Source: CBDHCC01 sp965261015 (lineage in GTDB: Bacteria > Pseudomonadota > Alphaproteobacteria > Sphingomonadales > Sphingomonadaceae). From it: a stretch of DNA of 64,000 nucleotides. A program made the translations under genes and the position numbers. The stretch covers positions 310,001-374,000 of the forward strand of contig CBDHCC010000002.1 of NCBI GenBank assembly GCA_965261015.1. The letters are read 5' to 3'. The notes below the pieces were generated by a model. It did no database searches, was not told the origin of the DNA, and saw nothing but the letters and a program-made list of their open reading frames with translations. Position 1 is the first letter of the stretch, and the number at the start of each line of letters is the position of its first letter. Shown in pieces: positions 29,091-37,373 of the stretch.

Positions 29091-29465
29091 TCAAGCGATC
29101 GGGCGCGGACGACCGTCGCCGCCCAGTGCCACAAAGGTGAAGCGGCCAGTCGCGGCTTCACGTTGCGCCTCGCCGTCTCGCTCACGGGTCCAGGCCGCCA
29201 CTTCGATGATTAGCGACGTACGGCCCACCTTCGTCAGTGTGGGATATGCCGAAAGCTCCTCCCCAACCGCGACTGGGGCTTTGAAGCGCAGTTCATCCAT
29301 GGCGACCACTACCGCCTTGCCGCCCGACCGGCGTGAGGCGAGCGAGCCGGCGGCCAGCGCCATCTGGCTGACGATCCAACCGCCGAACATCGCGCCATAG
29401 GGGCTGGTGTCCGCAGGCATGGCGGTGACGCGGATGGCAGGCTGATCTGTCGGAGCGGAGCTCAC
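29091..29465 (-). CDS. Hotdog-fold acyl-CoA thioesterase (YciA/Acot-like)
   Basis: A 124-residue single-hotdog protein with the family segment SPYGAMFGGWIVSQMALAAGSLASR, DELRFKAPVAVGEEL and TGRFTFVALGGDGRPRPI. The GTG at 29465 overlaps the pdhC stop as GTGA and is favoured over a downstream ATG in the same frame. It lies between pdhC and lpdA, so acyl-CoA or acetyl-CoA housekeeping linked to the dehydrogenase complex is a reasonable inference. Substrate range is unknown. Confidence 0.87.
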   Translation of the reverse strand: MSSAPTDQPAIRVTAMPADTSPYGAMFGGWIVSQMALAAGSLASRRSGGKAVVVAMDELRFKAPVAVGEELSAYPTLTKVGRTSLIIEVAAWTRERDGEAQREAATGRFTFVALGGDGRPRPIA

Positions 29466-30859
29466 GCGACGAGAGCCAACGGCATCTCGCACAGGCGCTT
29501 GAATACGGCGAGCAGGCTCGCCCCATCCGCACCGTCGATGGCGCGGTGATCGAAGCTGCCGGTCACCGTCATCACCGTCGCCACCGCCAGCGTGCCGTCG
29601 TCGCCCACCACCGGTCGCTTCTGCCCCGCGCCGACCGCCAGGATCATGGCCTGGGGCGGGTTGATGACGGCGGCGAACTGTTCGATGCCCATCATGCCCA
29701 TGTTGGAGAGGCTGGCGGTGCCGCCCTGATATTCCTCCGGCTTCAGCTTCCCCGCCTTGGCGCGGATCGCGAGGTCGGCCATGGCGGTGGAGATCGCCGA
29801 CAGCGAGCGGCCGTCCGCGCCCTCCACGATCGGCGTGATCAGCCCGCCTTCGATCGACACCGCGACCGATATGTCGGCGCGACTGTACCGAATCAGCTGG
29901 TCGCCGGCGAAGCTGACATTGCACTCCGGCACCTCGATCAGCGCGCGGGCGAGCGCCTTGATGAGCAGGTCGTTGACCGACAGCTTGGTGCCCGTCGGCG
30001 CGAGCGCCGCGTTCAGCTCGCCGCGCAACCTTAAGAGGGCGTCCAGCCGCACGTCCAGCGTCAGATAGATGTGCGGGATCGTCGCCTTGGCCTCGGTGAG
30101 GCGACGCGCGATCGTCTTCCTCATGTTCGAGAGCCTCTCGACCTCGTGCGGGATCGCGGTCTCCACCGCAGTGGGCTGCGGTGCCGCGACGGGAGCCGAG
30201 GCGGGGGGCGGGGCCGGAGACGGGGAGGGCGCAGCCTCGGTCGGCCGTTCCTTCGCGCCCTCGACATCCGCCTTCACGATCCGCCCGCGCGGGCCGCTGC
30301 CGGTCAGGTCCGACAGCGCCAGCCCGCGATCGGCCGCCATCCGGCGCGCGAGCGGACTGGCCTTGACGCGCTCCGCGGCCTGACGCTCGGCCGGCGGGAT
30401 CGCGGCCTTGGCGGTGCCCTGCCCCGGCGGCAGACCATGATCCTCCGCCTGGTTGCGCGTGCGGTCCGCCTGGGCGTCGCCCGCCGCTTCGTCGCCCTTC
30501 GCGTTGGGGTCGGTCGGGTCGGTGGAAGGCTCCTCCTCCAGCATCGCCGCCTTTGCTTCGCCACCGGCCGCTGCGTGCCCCTGCCCTGCCGACGCGGCGG
30601 CGCCGGCCACGTCCTCGCCTTCCTCCGCCAGCACGGCGATGGCGGTGCCCACCTTCACGTCGTCCGTTCCGCTGGGGATCAGGATCTTGGCCAGCGTGCC
30701 CTCGTCCACCGCCTCGAACTCCATGGTGGCCTTGTCGGTCTCGATCTCCGCCAGGATGTCGCCGGCGGCGACCGCGTCGCCCTCCGCCTTCAGCCAGCGG
30801 GTGAGCGAACCCTCCTCCATCGTGGGGGACAAGGCGGGCATGGTGATCTTGATCGGCAT
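29462..30859 (-). CDS. pdhC: Pyruvate dehydrogenase complex E2 (dihydrolipoyl acetyltransferase)
   Basis: The E2 core of the pyruvate dehydrogenase complex. The ATG at 30859 gives MPIKITMPALSPTMEEGSL, 465 residues. One lipoyl domain carries the lipoylated Lys43 in EIETDKATMEF; a charged, Ala/Pro-rich linker follows; the E1/E3-binding domain lies near residues 172-205 (KASPLARRMAADRGLALSDL); the catalytic domain ends with SFDHRAIDGADGA containing the active-site histidine. The open frame upstream to 32425 is an artefact of high GC content. pdhA and pdhB are not visible nearby. Confidence 0.96.
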   Translation of the reverse strand: MPIKITMPALSPTMEEGSLTRWLKAEGDAVAAGDILAEIETDKATMEFEAVDEGTLAKILIPSGTDDVKVGTAIAVLAEEGEDVAGAAASAGQGHAAAGGEAKAAMLEEEPSTDPTDPNAKGDEAAGDAQADRTRNQAEDHGLPPGQGTAKAAIPPAERQAAERVKASPLARRMAADRGLALSDLTGSGPRGRIVKADVEGAKERPTEAAPSPSPAPPPASAPVAAPQPTAVETAIPHEVERLSNMRKTIARRLTEAKATIPHIYLTLDVRLDALLRLRGELNAALAPTGTKLSVNDLLIKALARALIEVPECNVSFAGDQLIRYSRADISVAVSIEGGLITPIVEGADGRSLSAISTAMADLAIRAKAGKLKPEEYQGGTASLSNMGMMGIEQFAAVINPPQAMILAVGAGQKRPVVGDDGTLAVATVMTVTGSFDHRAIDGADGASLLAVFKRLCEMPLALVA

Positions 30860-30952
30860 GGACTCCCCTTTGCTCTGCCGCGCGACCTTGCTCAACCCCG
30901 GCTTGCCACTGGCGAGAGGCTGCCGCAGGACGCGCGGAGGGGAGGGACGTGG

Positions 30953-31405
30953 ATGAGAACCTATCTGGTCGTGATCGACGAGACGCCGGAAGCCGCCAAG
31001 GCGCTCCGCTTCGCCGCGCGCCGGGCGAGCCGCACGGGCGGCGCGGTGCTGGTCGCCACGTTCCTGCCGCGTCGCGAGTTCGTGCAGTGGAGCGGCGTCC
31101 AGGCGACGCTCGACGAGGAGGCGCGCGCAAAAGCGCAGGCGCTCGTCAGCCGGGCCGCCGGGACGGTTCTCGACGAATTGGGCGTGCCGGTGTCGGTGAC
31201 CGTGCGGGACGACGAGCCGCTGGTCGGCCTGCAGACGCTGCTCGACGGCGGCGACGTCGCCTCCCTGGTCCTCGGCGCGTCGGCGGACGGAGCGCCCGGA
31301 CCGCTGGTCCAGCATTTCGCCGGACACAACACGGGCCGGCTGCCGTGCCCGGTGATCGTCATCCCGGGTGGTCTGGACGACGAGCGGATCGACCGTTTGA
31401 GCTGA
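30953..31405 (+). CDS. Universal stress protein (UspA family)
   Basis: A 150-residue single-domain Usp protein. It starts MRTYLVVIDETPEAAKALRFAARRA, has the central LVASLVLGAS-like strand (VASLVLGASADGAPGPL), and ends LPCPVIVIPGG, the common Usp terminus. The nucleotide-binding glycine motif is only partly recognisable, so ATP binding is uncertain. It is divergent from pdhC with a 93-base gap. Confidence 0.88.
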   Translation: MRTYLVVIDETPEAAKALRFAARRASRTGGAVLVATFLPRREFVQWSGVQATLDEEARAKAQALVSRAAGTVLDELGVPVSVTVRDDEPLVGLQTLLDGGDVASLVLGASADGAPGPLVQHFAGHNTGRLPCPVIVIPGGLDDERIDRLS

Positions 31406-31462
31406 CCGGCCGGTCCGCCCAGGCCATTGCGCCGCCGCGCCACCCTGCCTAGCCTCCTCGCC

Positions 31463-32818
31463 ATGCACCGCTCCCTCCGCGCCGCCCTGCCGCTGATCGG
31501 CCTTCTGGCGGCGAGCGCCTGCGCCACCCTGCCCGCCACCACCCAGCCGAGCGACCGGCCGCTCGCGGAGCAGGCGACCCCCTCGCCGGAACGGCTGCGC
31601 TCCACGGTCGAGAGGCTGGTCGCCTTCGGCACCCGACACACTCTGTCCACCACGGCGGACCCGGTCCGCGGCATCGGTGCGGCGCGGGACTGGACGGCGG
31701 CCGAGTTCGGTCGGATCGCCTTGGATTGCGGCGGCTGCCTGACGGTCGAGCGACCCGAGCGCACCTTCACCGGTCCGCGCGCGCCCGACGGAGTGGTCGT
31801 TCAGGACGTGTTGGCGATCCAGCGCGGCACCGGCGATCCCGACCGCGTGGTGATCGTCGCCGGCCACCTCGACAGCCGGGTTTCGGACGTGGCGGACGCC
31901 ACCTCCGACGCGCCCGGTGCGAACGACGACGGTTCGGGCACGGCGCTGGTGATCGAGGCGGCGCGCACCTTGTCGAAACAGCGGTTCGCCGGCACGATCG
32001 TCTATGCCGTCCTGAGCGGCGAGGAGCAGGGCCTGTGGGGCGGTACCCTGCTGGCCGAAGAGGCCAAGCGCAGAGGGTGGCAGGTCTCCGCCATGCTGAA
32101 CAACGACATCGTCGGCGGCACCCACGGCCAGGACGGCCGCACCGTAACCGACCGCGTCCGGGTGTTCTCCGAAGGGATCGAGGCCGGGCCCGCGGCCGAC
32201 GGGGCGGTCCAGCGCGGCATCGGCGGAGAGGACGACAGCCCGTCCCGCGCGCTCGCCAAGGCGATCCGCCGCATCGCGGAGTCGCGGCCAGACATCGGCA
32301 TCGACGCCTTTCTCGTCCGGCGGCCCGACCGGTTCGGCCGGGGCGGCGACCACCTGCCGATGCTGGCGGCCGGCTATCCGGCGGTGCGCTTCACCGCGGG
32401 CATCGAGGATTACGACCACCAGCACCAGGACCTGCGAACGGAGGCCGGCCGCGCCTATGGCGACACGGTGGACGAGATGGACTTCCCCTATCTGGCTCGG
32501 GTCGCGGCCCTCAACCTGGCCACGCTGCGCCAGCTGGCGAGCGCCCCGGCGGCGCCCGCGACGGTGACGCTGGGCGGCGCGGTGTCCAGCGACACCACGG
32601 TGGACTGGACCCCAGTCGCCGGCGCGGCGGGCTATCGGCTGCGCTGGCGTCGGGCCGACAGGGCGGAATGGACCGACCTCCGCGACGTGTCGGCGGACCA
32701 GTCGAACGCGACGCTGGCCGGGGTGATCGTGGACGACACCTTCGTCGGCGTGTCGGCCCTGTCCGCGTCGGGCGCGGAGAGCCTGGTCACCTTTGGCCGG
32801 TCGCCGGTCCGGCGCTGA
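31463..32818 (+). CDS. M28-family zinc aminopeptidase, lipoprotein
   Basis: An exported M28 metallopeptidase of 451 residues. The ATG at 31463 gives a signal peptide with lipobox LLAASAC, so the protein is probably lipid-anchored. Zinc-site residues are seen in VAGHLDSR, GANDDGSGTAL, LSGEEQGLWG, NNDIVGG and the final histidine in YDHQHQ. After the peptidase domain (to about residue 365) comes a C-terminal fibronectin-like segment (VDWTPVAGAAGYRLRWRRAD). It is ten bases from the convergent RcnB-like gene. Confidence 0.92.
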   Translation: MHRSLRAALPLIGLLAASACATLPATTQPSDRPLAEQATPSPERLRSTVERLVAFGTRHTLSTTADPVRGIGAARDWTAAEFGRIALDCGGCLTVERPERTFTGPRAPDGVVVQDVLAIQRGTGDPDRVVIVAGHLDSRVSDVADATSDAPGANDDGSGTALVIEAARTLSKQRFAGTIVYAVLSGEEQGLWGGTLLAEEAKRRGWQVSAMLNNDIVGGTHGQDGRTVTDRVRVFSEGIEAGPAADGAVQRGIGGEDDSPSRALAKAIRRIAESRPDIGIDAFLVRRPDRFGRGGDHLPMLAAGYPAVRFTAGIEDYDHQHQDLRTEAGRAYGDTVDEMDFPYLARVAALNLATLRQLASAPAAPATVTLGGAVSSDTTVDWTPVAGAAGYRLRWRRADRAEWTDLRDVSADQSNATLAGVIVDDTFVGVSALSASGAESLVTFGRSPVRR

Positions 32819-32827
32819 TCCCTCGCC

Positions 32828-33610
32828 TCACCCGGCCGGATCGTCGAGATATTCCTCCACCACGGTCGTCGTGGTCGTGCCGCCGGTGGTGATCGTGGTG
32901 GTCGTGCCGCCGAGCGAGTCGTAGGTCACGGTGCGCCGCGTGCCGCCCTCCGGATAGCCCCGGGTGTCGACCGCGTCGCCCGGGCACGGACCGATCGGGC
33001 GGCGGTCCCGACCCAGTTCGGAACCGGCGACGCCGCCGGCCAGCGCGCCCAGGCCCCCGCCGATCAACGTGCCCGCCGTCCGGCTGCCCCGCCCGGCGAT
33101 GACGTTGCCGGCGACCCCGCCGACCACCGCACCGCCGATCGCGCCGACCACCGTGGGCGTGTCGTCGCGGCCCTCGAAGCAGCGGCGGTCATAGCCGCTT
33201 TGGTCCGCCACGAAGACCCGCCGCGCGGTCGGGGGGTCGTCGCGCAGGATGTCGGCGGAATAGGCGAGCCGCGGCGCGGCGGTCGCGTAGGTCGGACGCT
33301 CGCGGTCCCAGCCGATCGCCGCGCGCACGTCGCGCACCACGCCGTCCCGATCGATCAGGGCGGCATCGTCCCAATAGCGCACCCAGCTGAGCCCGGTCGG
33401 AGCGGGCGGCAGACCCCAGCGGGCGGGGTCGCGCACCAGATAGTCGTCGGTCCGGAAGGTCGGTGCCAGCCGCTGACCGGGCAGCGCGGGGGTGTAGATG
33501 TCGGCGCTGGAGCTGTAGCTCCGCAGGTCCGCCCGCTCCTGAGCGGCGGCGGGCGCGGTCATCAGCGCCGCCACGCCCAGTGCGATCCGCCAGCGTCCGC
33601 CGTCACCCAT
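32828..33610 (-). CDS. RcnB-like envelope protein with glycine-zipper domain
   Basis: A 260-residue exported protein with a signal peptide cleaved near APAAAQ. Residues about 50-105 match the RcnB pattern (DYLVRDPARWGLPPAPTGLSWVRYWDDAALID). A second part (VVGAIGGAVVGGVAGNVIAG, then GTLIGGGLGALAGGVAGSEL) is a glycine-zipper, 2TM type segment likely to insert in the outer membrane. The end is threonine-rich (TTTTITTGGTTTTTVV). RcnB of E. coli affects nickel/cobalt efflux, but a metal role here is only by similarity. Confidence 0.82.
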   Translation of the reverse strand: MGDGGRWRIALGVAALMTAPAAAQERADLRSYSSSADIYTPALPGQRLAPTFRTDDYLVRDPARWGLPPAPTGLSWVRYWDDAALIDRDGVVRDVRAAIGWDRERPTYATAAPRLAYSADILRDDPPTARRVFVADQSGYDRRCFEGRDDTPTVVGAIGGAVVGGVAGNVIAGRGSRTAGTLIGGGLGALAGGVAGSELGRDRRPIGPCPGDAVDTRGYPEGGTRRTVTYDSLGGTTTTITTGGTTTTTVVEEYLDDPAG

Positions 33611-33745
33611 GCCCGTTCCCCCCGGCCGCTTGGCACGAAGATCCGATCGACTCCGCTCACCCAGCCCGCACGAGCGCTACACCGGCGGAGCGGCCGCGAG
33701 TCCGGGGCCGGCGATCGCGTCCCAAATCGGGGCAGTCGCCGCCGC

Positions 33746-34228
33746 TCAGACCCGATCGCCCAGCGCGCGCACCAGCGCCTCCGCGCCCGCCTGGTCCTCC
33801 GCGCCGAAGCGATCCAGCAGGGGGCTGTCCAGGTCCAGCACCGCCACGACCGCGCCCCCTCGACGGACGGGCACCACCAGTTCCGAACGGCTGGCGGCGT
33901 CGCACGCGATGTGGCCGGGAAAGGCGTGGACATCGGCAATCCGTTGGGTCTGGCCGGTCGCCAATGCCCGGCCGCAGACCCCCTGGCCCTCGCCGATCCG
34001 CACGCAGGCGGGGCGACCGCCAAAGGGGCCGAGCACCAGCCCCGGGCCGTCCACCCGATACCATCCGGCCCAGTTCACGTCCGGCAGGCCCGTGAAGAGG
34101 AGGGCCGCGACATTGGCCATGTTAGCGATCCTGTCCGGTTCGTCGTCCGTCAGCCCCAGGGCGGCGAGTCGCAGGTCCTCCCACCGCTGGGCGGGCGGCA
34201 GATCGGGGGCGAAATCGAGGTCGAACAT
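33746..34228 (-). CDS. msrC: Free methionine-(R)-sulfoxide reductase (GAF domain)
   Basis: A GAF-fold enzyme that reduces free methionine-R-sulfoxide. The ATG at 34228 gives MFDLDFAPDLPPAQRW, 160 residues. The three redox cysteines Cys75, Cys85 and Cys109 have the same 10 and 24 residue spacing as E. coli fRMsr (84, 94, 118). The segment NWAGWYRVDGPGLVLGPFGGRPACVRIG is typical. A promoter candidate lies about 170 bases upstream. The 135 bases after it, to the RcnB-like gene, hold nothing I recognise. Confidence 0.93.
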   Translation of the reverse strand: MFDLDFAPDLPPAQRWEDLRLAALGLTDDEPDRIANMANVAALLFTGLPDVNWAGWYRVDGPGLVLGPFGGRPACVRIGEGQGVCGRALATGQTQRIADVHAFPGHIACDAASRSELVVPVRRGGAVVAVLDLDSPLLDRFGAEDQAGAEALVRALGDRV

Positions 34229-34393
34229 GGTCGGAAGGTCCGTTTCAGGAATGGCGGAAAAGCGTCGAAGGTCTCTCGAAAGTCCCGCCACTGCGCGCGT
34301 GTCTGCGGCTGCGCGCGCGGGCGCATGCGCGCGTGAGGGCACGCGAGGAGAGGGGACGGCGGGCGAAGAGAACCAGGCTTGACATTCGCAAAC

Positions 34394-34421
34394 ATTTAGC
34401 CTATCCGGTTCGACAATGCAA
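34394..34421 (-). promoter_or_regulatory. Possible promoter for msrC
   Basis: The minus strand has TTGCAT (34416-34421), 16 bases, then CTAAAT (34394-34399), in a locally AT-rich patch of the 206-base gap between arfB and msrC. This patch stands out in a very GC-rich region. The remaining leader to msrC is purely GC-rich with alternating GCGC stretches. Confidence 0.4.
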
Positions 34422-34434
34422 GCCCTTCCCCAGC

Positions 34435-34833
34435 TCAGTCGTCCATCCGCACGCGGCCCCGGCCCGCCTTCACCCGCCCGCGCGACGTCTTGGCGTCGGC
34501 GCGCCGCGCCCGCGCGCCGGCCGACGGCCGGGTGGAGCGGCGGCGCGTCGGCAGGTCGTGCGCCTCGATCAACAGCTCGGTCATCCGCTCCCGCGCCTCG
34601 GCCCGATTGGCCTCTCGCGTGCGATGGCTACGCGCCAGGATCAGCAGCTCGCCTCCGGTGGTCCAGCGCGCGCCGGCCAGCCGCTTGAGCCGACGATAGA
34701 CGGCCGGGGGCAGGCCGAGCGCCCACACGTCGAGCCGCAATTGGCAGGCGGTCGCGACCTTGTTGGCGTTCTGCCCGCCCGGCCCGCTGCCGGCCAGGAA
34801 GCGTTCGGTCAGCGCGTGGTCAGGCAGGCGCAT
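34435..34833 (-). CDS. arfB: Ribosome rescue peptidyl-tRNA hydrolase ArfB
   Basis: A 132-residue release-factor-like protein that hydrolyses peptidyl-tRNA on stalled ribosomes. The catalytic GGQ is in FLAGSGPGGQNANKVAT (residues 19-21), and the C-terminal tail (TRRRSTRPSAGARARRADAKTSRGRVKAGRGRV) is strongly basic, as needed to occupy the empty mRNA channel. It overlaps the end of the pseudouridine synthase gene by 14 bases. Confidence 0.95.
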   Translation of the reverse strand: MRLPDHALTERFLAGSGPGGQNANKVATACQLRLDVWALGLPPAVYRRLKRLAGARWTTGGELLILARSHRTREANRAEARERMTELLIEAHDLPTRRRSTRPSAGARARRADAKTSRGRVKAGRGRVRMDD

Positions 34834-35536
34834 CCGCGTCGCTCCATCCCGCCGCCGTGAAGCGGTCCGGCAGCGGGGACGTCGCCGCGACCGGCGGCTT
34901 GCCGTCGCGCGGCAGCGTCAGGCCGGCCGCGTGAAGCAGCAGCGGGGGATCGCCCGCGCGCCCGGCACCATAGACCGGGTCGCCCACGATCGCGCAGCCC
35001 AGCCCTTCGGCGGCGTGGACCCGCAGCTGGTGGGTGCGACCCGTCTCCGGCCGGAACTCGACGAGCGCGCGGCCGTCGCGGGTCGCCAGCACGCGCCAGT
35101 GGGACACCGCCCGCTTGCCGCCGGCGTCCGGGACCATCCGCCACCCGCGCTCCCGGCTGCTGGTCTTGGTCAGCGCCAGGTCCACCGTGCCGCCCTCGCT
35201 CGCCGGCACGCCGTCCAGCACGGCCAGATAACGCTTGGCGACCAGCCCCGCTTCCCACGTCGCCGCGAAGCGCTTGGCCGCGCCGGCGTGGCGCGCCAGC
35301 AGCAGGCAGCCCGACGTGTCGCGGTCCAGCCGGTGCAGGATCGAAGGCGGCCGGTGGAAACCCAGGCGCAGCGCGCGGAGGCGATTGTGCATGGACAGGC
35401 TGCCGTCGCGCGGGCTGTCGACGGGCAGGCCGGCCGGCTTGTCGACCACCAGCGCCTCTCCATCGACCCACAGCAGCGCCAGGCCGGCGGCACGCTCCGG
35501 GTTGCCCGGCCGGCCGTCATCGGGACTTTTGTGCAT
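34820..35536 (-). CDS. RluA-family rRNA/tRNA pseudouridine synthase
   Basis: A pseudouridine synthase of the RluA family, without an S4 domain. The core motif ILHRLDRDTSGCLLLAR holds the catalytic aspartate, preceded by VVDKPAGLPVD and followed by RPETGRTHQLRVHAAEGLGCAIVGDPVYG. I list the ATG at 35536 (238 residues, MHKSPDDG); an ATG at 35566 is equally open and neither has a clear ribosome-binding site. The RNA site modified is not predictable. Confidence 0.9.
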   Translation of the reverse strand: MHKSPDDGRPGNPERAAGLALLWVDGEALVVDKPAGLPVDSPRDGSLSMHNRLRALRLGFHRPPSILHRLDRDTSGCLLLARHAGAAKRFAATWEAGLVAKRYLAVLDGVPASEGGTVDLALTKTSSRERGWRMVPDAGGKRAVSHWRVLATRDGRALVEFRPETGRTHQLRVHAAEGLGCAIVGDPVYGAGRAGDPPLLLHAAGLTLPRDGKPPVAATSPLPDRFTAAGWSDADAPA

Positions 35537-35589
35537 TGCAGCACGATTGGGGGTGGCGAGCGGCATGGCGGGGGCGCATATGCGCGCCC

Positions 35590-36864
35590 ATGCCGCCCGC
35601 CGCCAGTCCCACCGCCCGTGCGGCGTCACGCGAACAGCCGGCACCGGACGCCTTTCGCCTGGGCAAGCGCCAGTTCGTCGCCATGATGGCCAGCCTGATG
35701 GCGCTGAACGCGCTGGCGATCGACACGATGCTGCCCGCCTTCCCCGCGATCCGCGCCTCGCTGGGCGTCGCCGACCCAAACGCGGTGCAGTTCGTGATCT
35801 CGACCTATCTGTTCGGATCGGGCCTGGGCGCTCTCGCCTATGGACCGTTGGCGGACCGGTACGGTCGCAAGCCGATCGTGCTGGGCGCGCTGGCCGCCTA
35901 TGCCGGCTTCGCGCTGATGTGCGCCTTTGCCGGGTCCTTCCCGCTGCTGCTGGCGGGGCGGCTGCTGCAGGGCCTGTCGGCGGCCGCGCTGGCGGTGGTG
36001 GTGGTGTCGATCATCCGCGACCGCTTTTCGGGCGACCAGATGGCGAGCCTCCTCAGCCTGATCTTCATCATCTTCATGGCGGTGCCCGCGATCGCGCCCC
36101 TGATCGGCCAGGTGGTCAGCGACGCGCTGGGCTGGCGCGCGATCTTCCTCGGCCTGGCCGCGGTCGCGCTGGCCGTGGGTGTGTGGGTGACCACCCGGCT
36201 GCCGGAGACGTTGAGCGCGGCCAACACGATCCCGATCGACGCGCGCGACATCGCGATCGTGTGGCGCGCGGTCGTCACCAACCGCGTGGGCCTGCTCTAT
36301 ATCCTGGGTTCCGGCACGATCATGGGGTCGCTGTTCGGCTTCATCAATTCGGCCCAGCAGATCTTCGCCGACGTGTTCGGCCGCGCCGAGCTGTTCCCCT
36401 ACGCCTTCGCCGTGGTGGCGGGGTCGATGGCGATCGCCAATTTCACCAATTCGCGGATCGTGGAGCGGTTCGGCGCGCGCCGGGTCAGCCACGCGGCCGT
36501 GTTCGCCTTCATCGCGCTGTCGCTCGGCCAGATCGCGGCCGAGCTGTGGTTCGCCCGCTCGCTGCCGCTGTTCGTGGCGCTGCTGGCGCTCAATATGAGC
36601 ATGGTGGCGTTCATCGGGTCGAATTTCGGGTCGATCGCCATGCAGCCCTTCGCGCGCGGCGCGGGCGCGGCCTCGTCCTTCCAGACCTTCGTGCGAACGG
36701 TGCTGGCGGCCGGGCTGGGGGCGCTGGTCGGACAGGCGTTCGACGGGACCACCCTGCCGCTGGCGGTCAGCTTCTTCCTGGCGGGTTGCGTCTGCCTGGC
36801 GCTGGTGTGGCTGGCGGAGCGCGGCCGGCTGTTCCAGCGGCGCACGGTGATCCCCGCGCTCTAG
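35590..36864 (+). CDS. Bcr/CflA-type MFS efflux transporter
   Basis: A 424-residue drug:proton antiporter of the major facilitator superfamily with twelve hydrophobic segments. The DHA1 pattern appears in MALNALAIDTMLPAFPAI, the loop 2-3 signature YGPLADRYGRKP and GRLLQGLSAAAL. The ATG at 35590 (MPPAASPTARAASREQ) fits the topology; an upstream ATG at 35536 would add non-family residues. It is divergent from rluA; its TAG stop shares the four bases CTAG with the stop of the convergent DUF421 gene. Confidence 0.93.
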   Translation: MPPAASPTARAASREQPAPDAFRLGKRQFVAMMASLMALNALAIDTMLPAFPAIRASLGVADPNAVQFVISTYLFGSGLGALAYGPLADRYGRKPIVLGALAAYAGFALMCAFAGSFPLLLAGRLLQGLSAAALAVVVVSIIRDRFSGDQMASLLSLIFIIFMAVPAIAPLIGQVVSDALGWRAIFLGLAAVALAVGVWVTTRLPETLSAANTIPIDARDIAIVWRAVVTNRVGLLYILGSGTIMGSLFGFINSAQQIFADVFGRAELFPYAFAVVAGSMAIANFTNSRIVERFGARRVSHAAVFAFIALSLGQIAAELWFARSLPLFVALLALNMSMVAFIGSNFGSIAMQPFARGAGAASSFQTFVRTVLAAGLGALVGQAFDGTTLPLAVSFFLAGCVCLALVWLAERGRLFQRRTVIPAL

Positions 36865-37373
36865 CGCACGTCGTCCAGCATTCCGTCGGACAGGTCGTCC
36901 CCGCTCAGCACGGAAAAGTCGCCGGTCGCCTCCAGCACGACGGCGTTCACCTCGTCGCGGTTGTCGACGTCGGCGGCGCGCAGCTTGGACCAGACATCGG
37001 CGCGCGCCACGCGCTCCTGGCGCAGGGCCTCGTCCCGGAACTCGCCATCCTTCATCAGCGTGCGCGGGCGATTGTCGATCAGGTGGCGCGCCCAGTCCCA
37101 GCGCTGGCGCGCCAAGGCGACGACAAACTGCGCCGCGAACAGCGTCGTGATCGCGGCCATCGCGCGGGCGAAGGCCGCCCCGTCGCCGGCGGTCGCCGCG
37201 TTGGCGAGCAGCGATCCGGTCGCCACCGTGATCACCAGGTCGAACGCGCTCATCTTCGCGAACGCGCGCAGGCCCACCAGCCGCGCGAGCGTCACGACCC
37301 AGACGAACGCCGCCACCCCCAGGACGGCCGCCTGGATGGCCGCGTTGGCGGCGGCGCTGTCGAAATCCGTCAC
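36861..37373 (-). CDS. DUF421 family membrane protein (YetF/YcaP-like)
   Basis: A 170-residue inner-membrane protein. Three N-terminal hydrophobic segments (FVWVVTLARLVGLRAF, KMSAFDLVITVATGSLLAN, TLFAAQFVVALARQ) are followed by a soluble YetF-type domain with RPRTLMKDGEF and RVARADVWSKLRAADV. It starts with GTG at 37373 overlapping the wrbA stop (GTGA), so it is translationally coupled to wrbA. Function of the family is poorly known. Confidence 0.88.
   Translation of the reverse strand: MTDFDSAAANAAIQAAVLGVAAFVWVVTLARLVGLRAFAKMSAFDLVITVATGSLLANAATAGDGAAFARAMAAITTLFAAQFVVALARQRWDWARHLIDNRPRTLMKDGEFRDEALRQERVARADVWSKLRAADVDNRDEVNAVVLEATGDFSVLSGDDLSDGMLDDVR

Noticed and set aside
30860..32425. 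Upstream extension of the pdhC frame through the UspA and M28 genes
   Set aside because: Antisense to two well-supported plus-strand genes; pdhC has a perfect start at 30859.
34310..34345. Alternating GCGCGC/GCGCATGCGC stretch upstream of msrC, possible Z-DNA or operator
   Set aside because: Low-complexity GC alternation is common in this genome and the segment is in an open frame; no clear symmetry centre linked to a gene start.
34379..34407. TTGACA with a 17-base spacer and TATCCG on the plus strand
   Set aside because: It would point antisense into arfB; the -10 is poor and the minus-strand reading of the same AT-rich patch explains it as an msrC promoter.
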